From contig CABZMF010000005.1 in NCBI GenBank assembly GCA_902526795.1, positions 1 through 39,054 on the forward strand: a DNA stretch of 39,054 bases. The letters are read 5' to 3'. Each line of letters begins with the position of its first letter. Within the stretch, counting starts at the first letter, position 1. The translations under genes were made by a program, and so were the position numbers. The DNA is from an uncultured Fidelibacterota bacterium. Lineage in GTDB: Bacteria; Fidelibacterota; Marinisomatia; Marinisomatales; Marinisomataceae. The notes below the pieces were generated by a model. The model made no database searches and had not been told where the DNA came from. It saw only the letters and a list, made by a program, of their open reading frames with translations. This document shows positions 8,636 to 20,100 of the stretch, piece by piece.

Positions 8636-8941
8636 TTAACCCAACTCTTTTCCACTTTTCTTTGAAATTCTTACTTTAGATTTATCATCAAGAATTTTAT
8701 ATCCAATTCTTGAAGTATCATCACCCTCAAGAACCATCAAATTTGAAATATGCAAAGATCTTTCTCGTTCTGAAAAACCTCCTTTAGGATTTTCTTGTGT
8801 AGGGCGAACAGCTCTTTTGGTTAAAGCAACTCCTTCAACGATTGCACGTTGAGATAAAGGAATAACTTTTAAAACTTTTCCTGACATACCTTTAAAATTT
8901 CCAGAAACAACTTTTACTATCATATCTTTTTTAATTTTCAT
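8636..8941 (-). CDS. rplX: 50S ribosomal protein L24
   Basis: L24 initiates assembly of the large subunit and lies at the tunnel exit. The 101-residue product has the KOW motif near its start ([20 protein letters not shown]) and the conserved [11 protein letters not shown] region. It overlaps rplN by one base (TAATG). Confidence 0.96.
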   Translation of the reverse strand: MKIKKDMIVKVVSGNFKGMSGKVLKVIPLSQRAIVEGVALTKRAVRPTQENPKGGFSERERSLHISNLMVLEGDDTSRIGYKILDDKSKVRISKKSGKELG

Positions 8942-9309
8942 TATAAAACCTCTGGGGCCATTGAAATAATTTTCATATACCCGCCTTCTCTTAATTCTCT
9001 AGCAACTGGACCAAAAATTCTGGTTCCTTTGGGCTCATTCTGAGCATTTAAAATTACAGCTGCATTATCATCAAATCTTATATAAGATCCATCACGTCTT
9101 CTTACTTCTTTTTTAACTCTTACGACAACAGCTCTAGCAACTTCACCTTTTTTTACCATACCCCCGGGAGTAGAGGATTTGATAGAAACAACGATTACAT
9201 CACCAATGCTTGCATACCTTTTTTTGGAACCTCCTAGCACTTTAAAGCATTGAACAACTTTAGCTCCGGAATTATCTGCTACTTTTAATTTAGTCTCTTG
9301 TTGAATCAT
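8941..9309 (-). CDS. rplN: 50S ribosomal protein L14
   Basis: L14 lies at the subunit interface and contacts L19 and 16S rRNA. The 122-residue length is standard. Signatures are [19 protein letters not shown] at the start, the basic [20 protein letters not shown] segment, and the C-terminal [12 protein letters not shown]. It is the first gene of the classical spc block, but here no gap separates it from rpsQ; their stop and start codons overlap. Confidence 0.97.
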   Translation of the reverse strand: MIQQETKLKVADNSGAKVVQCFKVLGGSKKRYASIGDVIVVSIKSSTPGGMVKKGEVARAVVVRVKKEVRRRDGSYIRFDDNAAVILNAQNEPKGTRIFGPVARELREGGYMKIISMAPEVL

Positions 9310-9563
9310 TATTTTTTCCCACCACTTAAAAGTTTAGAAACTCTCCATCTTTTAGTTTTACTTAATGGCTTTGAGGCTACAATTTCTATTGTATCTCCTA
9401 CATTACATAGATTCTTTTCATCGTGGGCATAGTATTTCTTAAAACGTTTCATATACTTTTTGTAGAGTTTATGTTTAACAAGCCTTTCGACACTTACTAC
9501 AACGGTTTTATCCATTGTGCTGGAAACTACTTTACCTATCATTCTTTGAGAATTTCTATCCAT
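9309..9563 (-). CDS. rpsQ: 30S ribosomal protein S17
   Basis: S17 is a primary 16S rRNA-binding OB-fold protein. Core motifs are [39 protein letters not shown] and [20 protein letters not shown] place the start at the ATG 9563 (84 residues) rather than the in-frame TTG at 9578. The reason is that a GGAG lies nine bases upstream of the ATG, and the family begins close to this point. With this start the gene overlaps the end of rpmC by eight bases. Confidence 0.95.
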   Translation of the reverse strand: MDRNSQRMIGKVVSSTMDKTVVVSVERLVKHKLYKKYMKRFKKYYAHDEKNLCNVGDTIEIVASKPLSKTKRWRVSKLLSGGKK

Positions 9564-9765
9564 CAATATTTTCTCCAATTAGAAGTAGTTCGTTCAATAA
9601 TGTGCTAATTTTAGCATTCTCTTTTTTTATCTCAGAAATAAGTTTGTAATCTTCAAGCTGCTGAATGGATTTTTGGAAACGATATTTTTGTAAACTCTCC
9701 AAATTATCAACTAATCTTGATTTTAAATCCTTTTCTGATAATTTTCTAAGATCTTCAATTTTCAT
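9556..9765 (-). CDS. rpmC: 50S ribosomal protein L29
   Basis: L29 is a small helical-hairpin protein at the tunnel exit that helps dock signal recognition particle and trigger factor. The 69-residue product starts [18 protein letters not shown] and has the usual second helix ([18 protein letters not shown]). It overlaps rplP by eleven bases upstream and rpsQ by eight downstream. Confidence 0.94.
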   Translation of the reverse strand: MKIEDLRKLSEKDLKSRLVDNLESLQKYRFQKSIQQLEDYKLISEIKKENAKISTLLNELLLIGENIDG

Positions 9766-10177
9766 CTAAACCTCTTCTAGAAACTATCTTTGTTTTTATT
9801 GAAAGTTTATTACCAGCAATCCTAAAAGCCTCTTGAGCTAATTCTCTGGAAATACCCTCTACTTCAAATAATATTCTTCCTGGTCGTACATTAGCTACCC
9901 AATATTCAGGAGAGCCTTTTCCTTTACCCATTCTTGTTTCTAATGGTTTTTTTGTAATGGGTTTATCAGGAAAAATTCTAATCCACATCTTTCCAACTTT
10001 TCTAACTCTCCTTGAGATAGAAATTCTTGTTGCTTCAATTTGCCTAGCAGTAACCCAACCAGGTTCCATAGCTTTCATACCGTAACTACCAAAACTTACT
10101 TCAGTACCGCCTTTAGCCATACCTTTACGATTACCTCTATGAACTTTTCTAAATTTTATTTTTTTTGGTTCTAACAT
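9755..10177 (-). CDS. rplP: 50S ribosomal protein L16
   Basis: L16 helps position A-site tRNA and is needed for peptidyl-transferase maturation. The 140-residue product shows the start [15 protein letters not shown] and the motifs [20 protein letters not shown] and [20 protein letters not shown]. The later [18 protein letters not shown] segment includes the Arg that is hydroxylated in some bacteria. It overlaps rpsC by one base. Confidence 0.97.
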   Translation of the reverse strand: MLEPKKIKFRKVHRGNRKGMAKGGTEVSFGSYGMKAMEPGWVTARQIEATRISISRRVRKVGKMWIRIFPDKPITKKPLETRMGKGKGSPEYWVANVRPGRILFEVEGISRELAQEAFRIAGNKLSIKTKIVSRRGLDEN

Positions 10178-10815
10178 TATTTTTTAGCCTTTAAAAATCC
10201 ATTACAAATCCAAACTTTAATTCCAATTATACCATAAGTTGTATGAGCTTCTACAAGAGCATAGTCTATATCAGCTCTTAATGTGTGTAAGGGAACTCTT
10301 CCCTCCATAAATCTTTCAGATCTTGCAATCTCAACACCACCTAATCTTCCAGAAACATTAATTCTAATTCCTTCAGCTCCCATTCTCATAGTTGATTGCA
10401 TTGTTTTGTTTAAAACACGCCTGTATGGCATTTTTTTAACAAGTTGACTAGCTATATTTTGACCAACTAATTCGGCATTTAATTCAGGACGTTTAACTTC
10501 ATTAATATTTAAATGTATATCATTTGTGTTACATAGTTTTGCAACTTCTTTTTTTAGTCTTGAAACTTCTTCACCTCCACGTCCAATAACAATACCAGGT
10601 CTAGCGGTATGAATCGTAACAGTGATAGCTTGGGAGGTTCTTTCAATAATTACTGAAGCAACTGAGGCATCTTGCAACCTTTTCTTTAAATATTTTCTTA
10701 ATTTAATGTCTTGTGCTAAATCTGTAGCATAAGCATTCTTTTTTGGAAACCAATTAGATGTCCAGTTCTTGTTTACCTCTAATCTAAGTCCTTTTGGATG
10801 TGTCTTTTGTCCCAT
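10177..10815 (-). CDS. rpsC: 30S ribosomal protein S3
   Basis: S3 forms part of the mRNA entry channel helicase. The 212-residue product has the N-terminal [18 protein letters not shown], a KH domain with the GXXG loop ([12 protein letters not shown]), and the C-terminal domain with [20 protein letters not shown] and [12 protein letters not shown]. The start is an ATG five bases after the rplV stop. Confidence 0.97.
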   Translation of the reverse strand: MGQKTHPKGLRLEVNKNWTSNWFPKKNAYATDLAQDIKLRKYLKKRLQDASVASVIIERTSQAITVTIHTARPGIVIGRGGEEVSRLKKEVAKLCNTNDIHLNINEVKRPELNAELVGQNIASQLVKKMPYRRVLNKTMQSTMRMGAEGIRINVSGRLGGVEIARSERFMEGRVPLHTLRADIDYALVEAHTTYGIIGIKVWICNGFLKAKK

Positions 10816-10820
10816 AAATT

Positions 10821-11153
10821 TTATCCTATAACAATTTTTAAATGACTAGTTCTTTTCTTTATTCTATTAGCTCTTCCCTGAGCTCTAGCTCTAAATCTTT
10901 TTAATGCTGGACCCTCATCAACAGTAATAGCTTTAACACTAACTGAGTTCATATCAACATCAAAATCATCACTATTACCAGCATTTGCAACTGCTGATGT
11001 TAATGTCTTTAAAACAATTGATGCGCCCTTTTCGTCCATGTGAGATAATGAATTAAGTGCTTTATTTACGTTGAGACCTCTTACAAGATTGGCTACTTTT
11101 CTCAATTTTTTGGGAGAAATTCTCACACTATTTGCTTTTGATATAATTTCCAT
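10821..11153 (-). CDS. rplV: 50S ribosomal protein L22
   Basis: L22 lines the peptide exit tunnel at the macrolide constriction. The product from the ATG at 11153 is 110 residues beginning MEIISKANSVRISPKKLRKV; an upstream in-frame start inside rpsS would add 20 non-homologous residues and is rejected. The beta-hairpin region is PALKRFRARAQGRANRIKKR, followed by TSHLKIVIG. Nothing in the loop suggests an erythromycin-resistance deletion. Confidence 0.96.
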   Translation of the reverse strand: MEIISKANSVRISPKKLRKVANLVRGLNVNKALNSLSHMDEKGASIVLKTLTSAVANAGNSDDFDVDMNSVSVKAITVDEGPALKRFRARAQGRANRIKKRTSHLKIVIG

Positions 11154-11154
11154 T

Positions 11155-11427
11155 TTATTTTTTCTTTCTGTCTCCAGAATGCATCCTAAACGTTCTTGTA
11201 GGAGAAAATTCACCTAATTTATGACCAACCATATTTTCTGTTATAAAAACTGGAATAAATTTATTTCCGTTATGAACAGCAAAAGTATGGCCTACAAAGT
11301 CCGGAAGAATAATTGAGTTTCTTGCCCATGTTTTGATCACAGACTTGCTTGAAGACTCTTCCATCCTATGAACCTTTTTTAATAGTTTCATATCAATGTG
11401 TGGACCTTTTCTTACTGATCTTGCCAT
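11155..11427 (-). CDS. rpsS: 30S ribosomal protein S19
   Basis: S19 forms a complex with S13 in the 30S head. The 90-residue product begins [19 protein letters not shown]. It contains the conserved [20 protein letters not shown] and [20 protein letters not shown] motifs. Its ATG shares one base with the rplB stop. Confidence 0.97.
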   Translation of the reverse strand: MARSVRKGPHIDMKLLKKVHRMEESSSKSVIKTWARNSIILPDFVGHTFAVHNGNKFIPVFITENMVGHKLGEFSPTRTFRMHSGDRKKK

Positions 11428-12254
11428 TAATCATTTCTCCTTTTTATAATTAAAGCATTTGATTTTTTATTTTTTTTGCGTGTTTTGTAACCTTTTGTTG
11501 GTTTACCCCATGGAGAAACTGGGTGCCTACCTCCAGAGCTTTTGCCCTCACCCCCACCCATTGGATGATCTACAGGATTCATTGCTACACCTCTAACTTT
11601 TGGACGTTTTCCGAGCCATCTTGATCTTCCAGCTTTACCTGATCGAACAAGCTCATGCTGTTTATTACCAACAACACCAACAGTAGCTAAGCATTTATCT
11701 AACACCATTCTAACCTCTCCTGAAGGCATTTTAAGAGTAACGTAGTCATTATCATGTGCCATAACCTGTACATACGCTCCGGCACTTCTTGCCATTTGCG
11801 CTCCTTTACCAGGAATCATTTCAATGTTATGTACAAACTGACCAGAGGGAATATTTTTTAGCTGCATAGCATTTCCTGTCTTTAATTCAGCCTTTTCACT
11901 TGAAACAATTTTGTCGCCAACTTTTAATCCGTCAGGTTGAATAATATACCTTTTTTCACCATCAACATAATGAATTAATGCAATGAATGCACTTCTATTG
12001 GGATCATATTCAATAGTTGATACAACACCTTCAATATTAAATTTATTTCTCTTGAAATCGATAACTCTATATCTTCTTTTATGTCCACCACCTCTTCTTC
12101 TGGAAGTAATTCGGCCCTTATTATTTCTACCACCAGTTTTCTTAAGCTTTCTTAGCAAAGATTTTTCTGGTCTATCAGAAGTGATCTCTGAAAAATCAGG
12201 TCTAGAAGTAAATCTAGATGCTGGTGTTACTGGTTTTAGTTGTCTTATTGCCAT
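11427..12254 (-). CDS. rplB: 50S ribosomal protein L2
   Basis: L2 is a core 23S rRNA-binding protein at the peptidyl-transferase centre. At 275 residues it has the normal length. It shows [15 protein letters not shown] near the start, the central [20 protein letters not shown] basic motif, and the C-terminal [20 protein letters not shown] with the conserved functional His. The extreme C-terminus is basic and unstructured, as usual. Confidence 0.98.
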   Translation of the reverse strand: MAIRQLKPVTPASRFTSRPDFSEITSDRPEKSLLRKLKKTGGRNNKGRITSRRRGGGHKRRYRVIDFKRNKFNIEGVVSTIEYDPNRSAFIALIHYVDGEKRYIIQPDGLKVGDKIVSSEKAELKTGNAMQLKNIPSGQFVHNIEMIPGKGAQMARSAGAYVQVMAHDNDYVTLKMPSGEVRMVLDKCLATVGVVGNKQHELVRSGKAGRSRWLGKRPKVRGVAMNPVDHPMGGGEGKSSGGRHPVSPWGKPTKGYKTRKKNKKSNALIIKRRND

Positions 12255-12258
12255 TTTA

Positions 12259-12570
12259 CTATATGCTAAATAAATCTATATTATAGCCATCAATCAAAGT
12301 GACAATGGCCCTTTTTTTACTTTTTGCAAATCCATCGGTTCTTATAGTTCGACCATTGCTTTTAACTGTCATTTGTTTTGCTTTGCCTTTTCTATTAGAA
12401 ATTGCAACCTTGGAAACTTTAACATTAAACTTTTGCTCAACTGCCTTTTTAACATCAATCTTGTTTATATCTGATGGAATTTCAAATGCGTACTTATTTT
12501 GTGACTCCTGTAAGCTCGTCATTTTTTCAGTTACAATCGGCCTAATTAAAATCTTGGAAAACTGCTTCAT
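12259..12570 (-). CDS. rplW: 50S ribosomal protein L23
   Basis: L23 is the tunnel-exit docking site for trigger factor and SRP. The 103-residue product shows [10 protein letters not shown] at the start, [20 protein letters not shown] in the middle, and the long basic loop [20 protein letters not shown]. It overlaps rplD by one base and precedes rplB by four bases. Confidence 0.96.
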   Translation of the reverse strand: MKQFSKILIRPIVTEKMTSLQESQNKYAFEIPSDINKIDVKKAVEQKFNVKVSKVAISNRKGKAKQMTVKSNGRTIRTDGFAKSKKRAIVTLIDGYNIDLFSI

Positions 12571-13187
12571 TATTTGCTTCCTCCAAATCTTTTTGAAAGA
12601 TCATCAAGTCCTAATAAATCAATGAGAATAAATTCATTGTCAAATAAATCTTTAACTGAGCAAGAACTAGCTTTAACTAAAGAAATATGCTGAATATTTC
12701 TTGAGGCCAGAGAAAGATTGTTATCAATTGTAGATGAAATAATAGTGAGTTTTTTTCCATCAAGATTATTTTTTCTTAAAAAAGATAAAAGAGACTTTGT
12801 TTTAGGCTCATTCGGAAGTGCTTCGACTAACTTTAGTGAATCATTTTTAACCTTTTCGGAAAGTATACATTTGAAAGCTAATTGCTTAGTTTTAGAATTT
12901 ACTTTTTTAAAGTAATTTTTTGGACTTGGTCCAAAGATTACTCCACCACCCCTATTTAATGGTGATCTACTGGTACCTTGTCTGGCATTACCAGTACCCT
13001 TTTGTCTAAATGGCTTTTTACCACCACCAGAAACAAGAGATCTATTTTTAGAAGAACTCGTTCCTTGTCTAATATTATTCATTTCTGCTACAACAGACTG
13101 GTAAACTACCTGCGAATTCATAGCAACCTTAAAAATGCTATCTTTCAAAGAAAAATCTTTGCTTGTATCTAAAGATTTAATTTTCAT
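12570..13187 (-). CDS. rplD: 50S ribosomal protein L4
   Basis: L4 lines the exit tunnel, and in enterobacteria represses the S10 operon. The 205-residue product has the tunnel-loop region with KPFRQKGTGNARQGTSRSPL and GGGVIFGPSPKNYFKK, the hallmark of L4. The C-terminal domain is more divergent but of normal length. Its ATG overlaps the rplC stop by four bases. No S10-leader structure can be present upstream, because rpsJ follows fusA directly. Confidence 0.96.
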   Translation of the reverse strand: MKIKSLDTSKDFSLKDSIFKVAMNSQVVYQSVVAEMNNIRQGTSSSKNRSLVSGGGKKPFRQKGTGNARQGTSRSPLNRGGGVIFGPSPKNYFKKVNSKTKQLAFKCILSEKVKNDSLKLVEALPNEPKTKSLLSFLRKNNLDGKKLTIISSTIDNNLSLASRNIQHISLVKASSCSVKDLFDNEFILIDLLGLDDLSKRFGGSK

Positions 13188-13804
13188 TTTTTTAGTAAAA
13201 ACACTGGCGAATTATTTGCACCAGGAATTGCTCCTTTTATAAACAATAGATTATTTTCTTTATCAATACTTACAATTTTTAAATTTTTAACTGTGACATT
13301 ATCAGAACCCATACGTCCTGCCATTCTCATGCCTTTAAATACTCTGGACGGCCATGATGCTTGTCCAATAGATCCAGGTGCTCTTTCAGTATGTTTATTA
13401 CCATGGGTAGCATCTTGCCTTGCGAAATTGTGTCTTTTGATAGCTCCTGCAAAACCTTTTCCTTTAGATTTAGCTTTTACATCGATAATCTCACCAACAT
13501 TAAAGATTGAAGAATCAAACTTCTGTCCAAGCTTATAATCAAACTCATTAATGGACTTAAATTCAGCAAGAACCTTAGCAGTATCAATTCCGGATTTAGA
13601 TAAATGACCTTTTGTTGGTTTGTTAGTATTATTTTTAGATTTTTTTCCATAAGCTAGCTGAACTGCGTTATATCCATTATGTTTTTCTACCTTAATCTGC
13701 GATACAGTGCAAGGACCAGCTTCAACAAGAGTAACTGGTACTACATGACCATCATCATTAAAAATTTGCGTCATTTTAACTTTTTTTCCAATTAAACCGT
13801 ACAT
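13184..13804 (-). CDS. rplC: 50S ribosomal protein L3
   Basis: L3 extends to the peptidyl-transferase centre and starts 50S assembly. The 206-residue product has MYGLIGKKVKMTQIF at the start, KGKGFAGAIKRHNFARQDAT, and GSIGQASWPSRVFKGMRMAG with the Gln that is methylated in E. coli. It lies six bases after rpsJ. Confidence 0.97.
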   Translation of the reverse strand: MYGLIGKKVKMTQIFNDDGHVVPVTLVEAGPCTVSQIKVEKHNGYNAVQLAYGKKSKNNTNKPTKGHLSKSGIDTAKVLAEFKSINEFDYKLGQKFDSSIFNVGEIIDVKAKSKGKGFAGAIKRHNFARQDATHGNKHTERAPGSIGQASWPSRVFKGMRMAGRMGSDNVTVKNLKIVSIDKENNLLFIKGAIPGANNSPVFLLKK

Positions 13805-13810
13805 TTTAAA

Positions 13811-14119
13811 CTATCCTCTAATCTCAATATCAACTCCAGACGGTAAGTCTAGCTTCATTAAAGACTCTACCGTTTTTGGTGTTGAATTAACAATATCTAC
13901 AACTCTTTTGTGTACCTTAGTTTGAAATTGCTCTCTTGATTTTTTATCAATAAAAGGTGATCTCAAAACTGTATAAATAGTTCTTTTTGTAGGTAAAGGA
14001 ATTGGACCAGAAATTATAGCTCCAGTTGACTTTGCTGTACGTATAATTTTTTCAGCTGACTTATCAAGAAGTTTGTGATCGTATGCTTTCAAAGAAATCC
14101 TAATTAAATCTTTAGCCAT
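13811..14119 (-). CDS. rpsJ: 30S ribosomal protein S10
   Basis: S10 (also NusE) acts in the 30S head and in transcription antitermination. The 102-residue product shows [39 protein letters not shown] and the C-terminal [11 protein letters not shown]. It directly abuts fusA with no gap. The usual tufA between fusA and rpsJ is absent, as in Bacteroidota. Confidence 0.97.
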   Translation of the reverse strand: MAKDLIRISLKAYDHKLLDKSAEKIIRTAKSTGAIISGPIPLPTKRTIYTVLRSPFIDKKSREQFQTKVHKRVVDIVNSTPKTVESLMKLDLPSGVDIEIRG

Positions 14120-16207
14120 TTATGAAACCCCCTCTGATGATTTTGATTTCATTAGCTTTTCTTCAACCGAAACAGGTACTTTGGCATATTCTTGAAAGTC
14201 CATGTGAAAGTTTGCTCTTCCTTGAGAAAGGGATCTTAAATCAGTTGCATAACCAAACATTTCACTTAATGGTACTGCAGCTTTGATTTGTTGGTTTGTT
14301 CCTTGTTGCTCCATTGTTTCAACCTTACCTCTTCTAGAATTAATATCTCCAATGACGTCACCTAAATAATCATCAGGTGTTGTTGCTTCAACAGCCATAA
14401 TTGGCTCCATTAAAACTGGGTTTGCTTGTTTACATGCTGTCTTTATAGCTCTTGAACCAGCAACTTTAAAAGCTATCTCAGAAGAATCAACATCATGATA
14501 AGAACCAAAAACTAGCTCAACTTCTACATCAGGGATAGGATATCCATGTAAAACACCATTTTTGAGCTGCTCTTGAATACCTGCGTCAACAGCAGGAATA
14601 TATTCCCTAGGAATAACACCACCAACTATGCTATTAATAAATTTGTATCCTTCACCTTGAGCTGTTGGTTTAACATTGATTACAACATGACCATATTGAC
14701 CTCTACCACCAGACTGTCTGACAAATTTTTCATCAATTTTTTCAACTGACCTTTGAATTGCCTCTCTAAATGAAACCTGAGGCTTTCCAACATTAGCATT
14801 TACGTTAAATTCTCTCTTTAAACGATCAATAATAATTTCTAAATGAACCTCACCCATACCAGATATAACAGTTTGACCAGTTTCATTATCAACTTTTACT
14901 TTAAAAGTTGGGTCCTCTTCACTGAGCTTATTCATTCCCTTTGCAAGTTGATCTTGATCTCCTTTGGAAACAGGTTCAATTGATACTGAAACTACAGGAT
15001 CAGGAAACTCCATAGATTCTAAAGTAACATCACCTTTTTCAGAAAGAGTGTGTCCAGTTCTTACATCTTTTAAACCTATAACGGCAACAATTTCTCCAGC
15101 TTTTGCTTCATCTAATTCTTCTCTTTTATTTGCATGCATTTGAAGAATTCTAGAAACTCTTTGCTTCTCTCCAGTATTTGAGTCAATACAGAATGAACCT
15201 TTTTTTAATGAACCAGAATAAACTCTAATATAAGTAAGCTTACCAACAAATGGATCAGTAGCTATTTTAAAAGCAAGAGCTGTAAATGAGCCGTCAACAG
15301 AATTTTTAATTTCAACTGACTCATCAGGATTATCTACTGATGAACCATCAATACTTCCGACATCTGTAGGAGATGGTAGGAAATCAATAACTGCATCTAA
15401 AACTCTTTGAACTCCTTTATTTTTAAATGCAGAACCACATAGTGTTGGAACGAAAGCGCTATCCAAACACCCTTTTTTTAAAGCAGCTTTAATTTCATCT
15501 GCTGTAATTTCTTCACTCTCTAAATATTTTTCCATCAATGCGTCGTCGAAACTTGCGACCTCTTCAACAAGGAAATTTCTCCATTTTTCAGATTCTGATT
15601 TAAGTTCCTCAGGAATTTCAATAAATTCAAATTCAGCTCCTTGAGAACTCTCATTATACTGTATAGCTTTCATATTGGTTAAATCAATTATACCTCTAAA
15701 ATCTTCACCAGCTCCAATAGGAAGAGCTATGGGTAGTGGTTTTGCTCCTAATCTTTTCTTCATTGTGTCAATAGCATTATAAAAATCGGCTCCAATTCTA
15801 TCCATTTTATTAATAAATGCAATTCTTGGAACATCATATTTTGTAGCCTGTCTCCAAACTGTTTCACTTTGAGGCTCTACACCAGCAACTGCGCAAAATA
15901 CTGCAACAGCACCATCTAAAACCCTTAAAGATCTTTCAACCTCCATCGTAAAATCAACGTGACCAGGTGTATCAATTAAATTGACTCTATTTTTATTCCA
16001 ATAAAATGTTGTTGCAGCAGATGTTATTGTAATCCCTCTTTCTTGCTCCTGCTCCATCCAATCCATTGTAGCAGCTCCATCATGAACCTCTCCAATTTTA
16101 TGGGTTTTACCAGCATAATATAGCATTCTTTCTGTTAAAGTCGTCTTGCCAGCATCTACGTGCGCCATAATACCGATGTTTCTTACTATTCTTAAGTCTG
16201 TTGACAT
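14120..16207 (-). CDS. fusA: Elongation factor G
   Basis: EF-G is the GTPase driving ribosomal translocation. The 695-residue product has G1 AHVDAGKT at residues 15-22, the switch-[12 protein letters not shown]3 DTPGHVDF near residue 82 and G4 NKMDR near 137. The domain II-V pattern ends in the EF-G C-terminal region ([20 protein letters not shown]). All nucleotide-binding residues are present, consistent with the main EF-G rather than the ribosome-recycling paralogue. It overlaps rpsG by one base. Confidence 0.98.
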   Translation of the reverse strand: MSTDLRIVRNIGIMAHVDAGKTTLTERMLYYAGKTHKIGEVHDGAATMDWMEQEQERGITITSAATTFYWNKNRVNLIDTPGHVDFTMEVERSLRVLDGAVAVFCAVAGVEPQSETVWRQATKYDVPRIAFINKMDRIGADFYNAIDTMKKRLGAKPLPIALPIGAGEDFRGIIDLTNMKAIQYNESSQGAEFEFIEIPEELKSESEKWRNFLVEEVASFDDALMEKYLESEEITADEIKAALKKGCLDSAFVPTLCGSAFKNKGVQRVLDAVIDFLPSPTDVGSIDGSSVDNPDESVEIKNSVDGSFTALAFKIATDPFVGKLTYIRVYSGSLKKGSFCIDSNTGEKQRVSRILQMHANKREELDEAKAGEIVAVIGLKDVRTGHTLSEKGDVTLESMEFPDPVVSVSIEPVSKGDQDQLAKGMNKLSEEDPTFKVKVDNETGQTVISGMGEVHLEIIIDRLKREFNVNANVGKPQVSFREAIQRSVEKIDEKFVRQSGGRGQYGHVVINVKPTAQGEGYKFINSIVGGVIPREYIPAVDAGIQEQLKNGVLHGYPIPDVEVELVFGSYHDVDSSEIAFKVAGSRAIKTACKQANPVLMEPIMAVEATTPDDYLGDVIGDINSRRGKVETMEQQGTNQQIKAAVPLSEMFGYATDLRSLSQGRANFHMDFQEYAKVPVSVEEKLMKSKSSEGVS

Positions 16208-16680
16208 TATCTACCCCTCCCAAAATGAGCAAATGCTTTATTTGCTTCAGCCATTCTGTGAGTATCCTCTTTCTTTTTGATTGCAGAACCTTCATTATTT
16301 GACGCAGATAAAATTTCTCCAGCTAACCTATTAGACATAGATGTGCCTGATCTCTTTTTAGCACTATCTATAATCCATTGGGATGCAAGATAAAATTGTC
16401 TTCTTATAGGAACTTCAATTGGCACCTGGTATGTAGCGCCACCAATTCTTTTTGATTTAACTTCAACATGAGGGGAGGCATTATTTAAGGCTTTTTTAAA
16501 AATATCAATTGGATCTTTCTTGCTTTTATCTTTAACAATATCGAAAGCATCATATAAAATTTTTTCAGCTATCCCCTTTTTACCATCTGTCAGAAGATAA
16601 TTCATAAATTTAGATATTTGTAAATCATTAAATTTAGGATCTGGGCTAATTATTCTACGTTCTGGTCTTCTTCTTCTCAT
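16207..16680 (-). CDS. rpsG: 30S ribosomal protein S7
   Basis: S7 nucleates assembly of the 30S head and contacts the E site. The 157-residue product begins [20 protein letters not shown]. It contains [20 protein letters not shown] and the C-terminal [20 protein letters not shown] motif. It is the repressor of the str operon in enterobacteria, but no equivalent leader is identifiable here because only two bases separate it from rpsL. Confidence 0.97.
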   Translation of the reverse strand: MRRRRPERRIISPDPKFNDLQISKFMNYLLTDGKKGIAEKILYDAFDIVKDKSKKDPIDIFKKALNNASPHVEVKSKRIGGATYQVPIEVPIRRQFYLASQWIIDSAKKRSGTSMSNRLAGEILSASNNEGSAIKKKEDTHRMAEANKAFAHFGRGR

Positions 16681-16682
16681 AA

Positions 16683-17057
16683 TTAACTTTTTGGTTTCTT
16701 TGCTCCATAACGAGACCTACTTGTTTTTCTGTCGTTAACACCAGCGGTATCTAGTGAACCACGAACAATATGAAATCTAACGCCAGGAAGATCTTTAACT
16801 CTGCCACCTTCAATTAATACTATTGAGTGCTCTTGAAGATTATGCCCTTCTCCAGGAATATATGCATTTACCTCAATACCGTTCGTCAATCTGACTCTAG
16901 CTACCTTTCTGAGCGCAGAATTTGGCTTTTTAGGAGTTGTTGTATAAACTCGAGTACATACACCCCTCTTTTGTGGGCTTTTTTCAAGCGCTCTGCTAGC
17001 AGATTTATTGACTATCTTTTTTCTACTTTTTCTTATTAACTGATTTACAGTTGGCAT
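16683..17057 (-). CDS. rpsL: 30S ribosomal protein S12
   Basis: S12 monitors decoding at the A site. The 124-residue product starts [15 protein letters not shown] and has the two loops linked to streptomycin response: [19 protein letters not shown] and [17 protein letters not shown]. Both retain the wild-type lysines, so it looks streptomycin-sensitive at these sites. It is the first gene after a 124-base gap that carries a promoter-like element. Confidence 0.97.
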   Translation of the reverse strand: MPTVNQLIRKSRKKIVNKSASRALEKSPQKRGVCTRVYTTTPKKPNSALRKVARVRLTNGIEVNAYIPGEGHNLQEHSIVLIEGGRVKDLPGVRFHIVRGSLDTAGVNDRKTSRSRYGAKKPKS

Positions 17058-17090
17058 ATATATTTTCTTTTATAATTAAAAGTCCGGGCG

Positions 17091-17119
17091 AATATATCGT
17101 TATAACACGGAAGAATCAA
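17091..17119 (-). promoter_or_regulatory. Candidate sigma-70-type promoter for the str-S10-spc-alpha gene chain
   Basis: In the 124-base rpoC-rpsL gap the minus strand carries TTGATT (17119-17114), a 17-base spacer and TATATT (17096-17091). This is followed by a GC-rich stretch CGCCCGG just before the predicted start point, and a short leader to the rpsL ATG. Spacing and hexamers fit a housekeeping promoter. A GC-rich discriminator is typical of stringently controlled translation genes in enterobacteria; whether that holds here is inference. Confidence 0.5.
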
Positions 17120-17181
17120 ACTTTTTCTTCTACGCGAAGTATAATTCAATCTTTGATGAAAAAAACATAATTTATTTATAT

Positions 17182-20100
17182 CTAGTTTTGCTCATCGGCA
17201 ACATCAGATTCTTCTTTTGTAAGTCTTACTTTATTAAGCTCAGGAAATCCTGTTCCAGCAGGGATTAGCCTACCTAAAGCAACATTTTCTTTTAATCCAA
17301 GCAAATTATCTGTCTTTGAGGCAGTTGCTGCATCCGTTAAAACTCTAGTGGTTTCCTGAAATGAAGCAGCTGATATAAAACTATTTGTGTTTAGTGACGA
17401 TTGAGTGATACCCATTAAAATTGGCTCGAAAGTAGCTTGTTTAGCTTTATGAAATTTTATAATATTTTTATCTTGAGACTTAAGATCCTTATTTATTTCT
17501 TTTACTTCATTTTGCGATATCATAGTTCCCACTTCAAGATTAGAATCTCCAGATTCATCTATAACTACCATACCTTTCATGTTATCATTTTCTGCAAATA
17601 AGTCTTGTTTATCCAAGCGCTCTCCCGGAAGATACTTGCTATCACCTGGGTTATTAATAACTACTTTTTTCATCATCTGGTTAACAATTACCTCAATATG
17701 CTTGTCGTTAATACCAACACCTTGAAGTCTATAAACTTCTTGAATTTCATCTACTAAATACTCCCTTACAGCATTTGGTCCAAGAATAGTTAAAATATCT
17801 GATGGAGAAATAGCTCCTTCACACAATGGTGTTCCTGCCGTAATGAAATCACCCTCATGAACAACAACATGTTTACCATATGGTATCTTGTAAGTAATTG
17901 ATTTACCATTTGATGGAACTACTGATACTTTTCTCACACCTCTTTTGATTTCTCCAAATTCAACCTTACCATTAATTTCTGTTACAACTGCTGGATTAGC
18001 AGGTTTTCGCGCTTCAAATAGCTCAGCAACTCTTGGTAGTCCACCGGTAATATCTCTGGACTTTCCAACATCTTTTTGAATTTTAACTAAAGTTTGACCT
18101 TTTGTAACATCTTGGCCATCATTAACAACTAGAGTTGCTTTAACAGGAAGAATAGTTCCTCCTGATAATATATTACCTTTTTTGTCATAAATTTCAATTT
18201 GAGGACTTAATCTTCTATCCTTTGATTCGGTAACAACTTTTTGTTTTTTACCACCATCAACAGCTTCTTCTTGATATGTATCTCCTTCAATGAAATCCTT
18301 CATTTTAATAACACCAGATTGCCTTGCAAGTATGAGATCAGTATAAGGATCCCATGAGAATAAGGTCATTCCCTTTTTTACTTTGTCTCCTTCATTTACA
18401 TTAACATTTGCACCATAAGGAACGTTCAATTCATCTAAAACCTTATCTTTTGAATCAACAATAAAAAGTTTTGAACTTCTTGATAAACATCTTACAACGT
18501 TGAACCCATCTTCATCCAAAGTTTCTGCTGGTTCATAATCACTAGAAAATTTAGCTTTACCATTAAATCTAGATTTTTTATCAGATTCTTCTGCTATTCT
18601 AGTTGCAGTACCACCTATATGGAAAGTTCTAAGTGTTAACTGTGTACCAGGTTCTCCAATACTTTGTGCGGCAATTATACCTACTGCTGTACCCTTAGTA
18701 ACAAGCTTTCTTCTAGTCAAATCCCATCCATAACATTTTGCACATACACCTCTTCGAGACTCACATGTTAGAATCGATCTAATTTTGACGCTATTGAAAT
18801 TATTTTCGACAATTAAATCTGCCAATTTCTCGTCAAAAATGTCACCTGGCTTAACAATCACTTCTCCATCAATAACAATTTTTTCAGATGAGGTTCTACC
18901 AAGTATGCGCTCACCAAGAGATTCTACAACTTCTTCTCCTTCTTTAAGGTCTGAAACTGTTATTCCATTGATTGTTTTGCAATCATCTTCATAAATAGTC
19001 ACATCTTGTGCAACATCAACTAATCTTCTAGTTAAATATCCTGCATCTGCAGTTTTTAAAGCTGTATCAGCTAAACCTTTTCTTGCACCGTGAGTTGAAA
19101 TGAAATATTCCATTACAGATAGTCCTTCTTTAAAATTGGACTGAATTGGGCTTTCAATGATCTCACCACCACCAACCATAGATTTTCTTGGTTTAGCCAT
19201 CAACCCCCTCATACCAGCGAGCTGTTTGATCTGGTCACCACTTCCTCTTGCTCCAGAATCTGAGGAAATATACAATGCGTTAAAACCATGATCATCATTT
19301 CTTAATCCATCCATCATTACGTCAGCAACATCGCTTGTAGCCTTAGTCCATACATCAATAACTTTATTGTATCTTTCACCTTCTGTTAAGACGTGACGAT
19401 CAAATCGTTGTTGAATTTTATCAACTTCTTGTTCTGCACTATTTATAATATCATGTTTAGCATCTGGAATAATGACATCACTTATAGAAATTGATACCCC
19501 ACTCATTGTAGCAGTTTTGAATCCAATATCCTTTAAATCATCAAGTAATTGAACTGTGCGCTGATTTCCTGCCTTGACAAATGATTCACCAATTATAAAA
19601 CTAAGTTTCTTTTTTGAAATAATTTCATCATAATAACCAAGTTCATCAGGAATTATGGAATTAAAAATTGCTCTCCCAGCAGTAGTATCATTGTACCAAA
19701 CACCTCTATGACGAACATTGATAACAGCATGCATAGCAACTCTATCATTATCATAAGCTATTTTGACTTCATCAATTGAGCCAAATGACATTCCTTCACC
19801 CTTTTGTCCTTTTTTATCTCTGGTTAGGTAATAACAACCAAGAATCATGTCTTGCGACGGAAGCGTAATTGGCTTTCCACTTGCCGGATGCAATACATTT
19901 TGACTAGCCATCATTAAAACCCTGGCCTCAAGCTGAGAAGGAATTGATAATGGTACGTGAACAGCCATTTGATCACCATCAAAGTCAGCATTAAATGCTG
20001 AACACACTAAGGGATGAACCCGAATAGCTTTACCATCTATTAAAATTGGTTGAAAAGCGATGATACCCAATCTATGTAGTGTTGGAGCACGATTTAATAA

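Noticed and set aside
17058-17181. A rho-independent terminator after rpoC
   Set aside because: The only small inverted repeat (CTTC-GCGTA-GAAG) has a four-base-pair stem and is followed by A's on the transcript, not U's.
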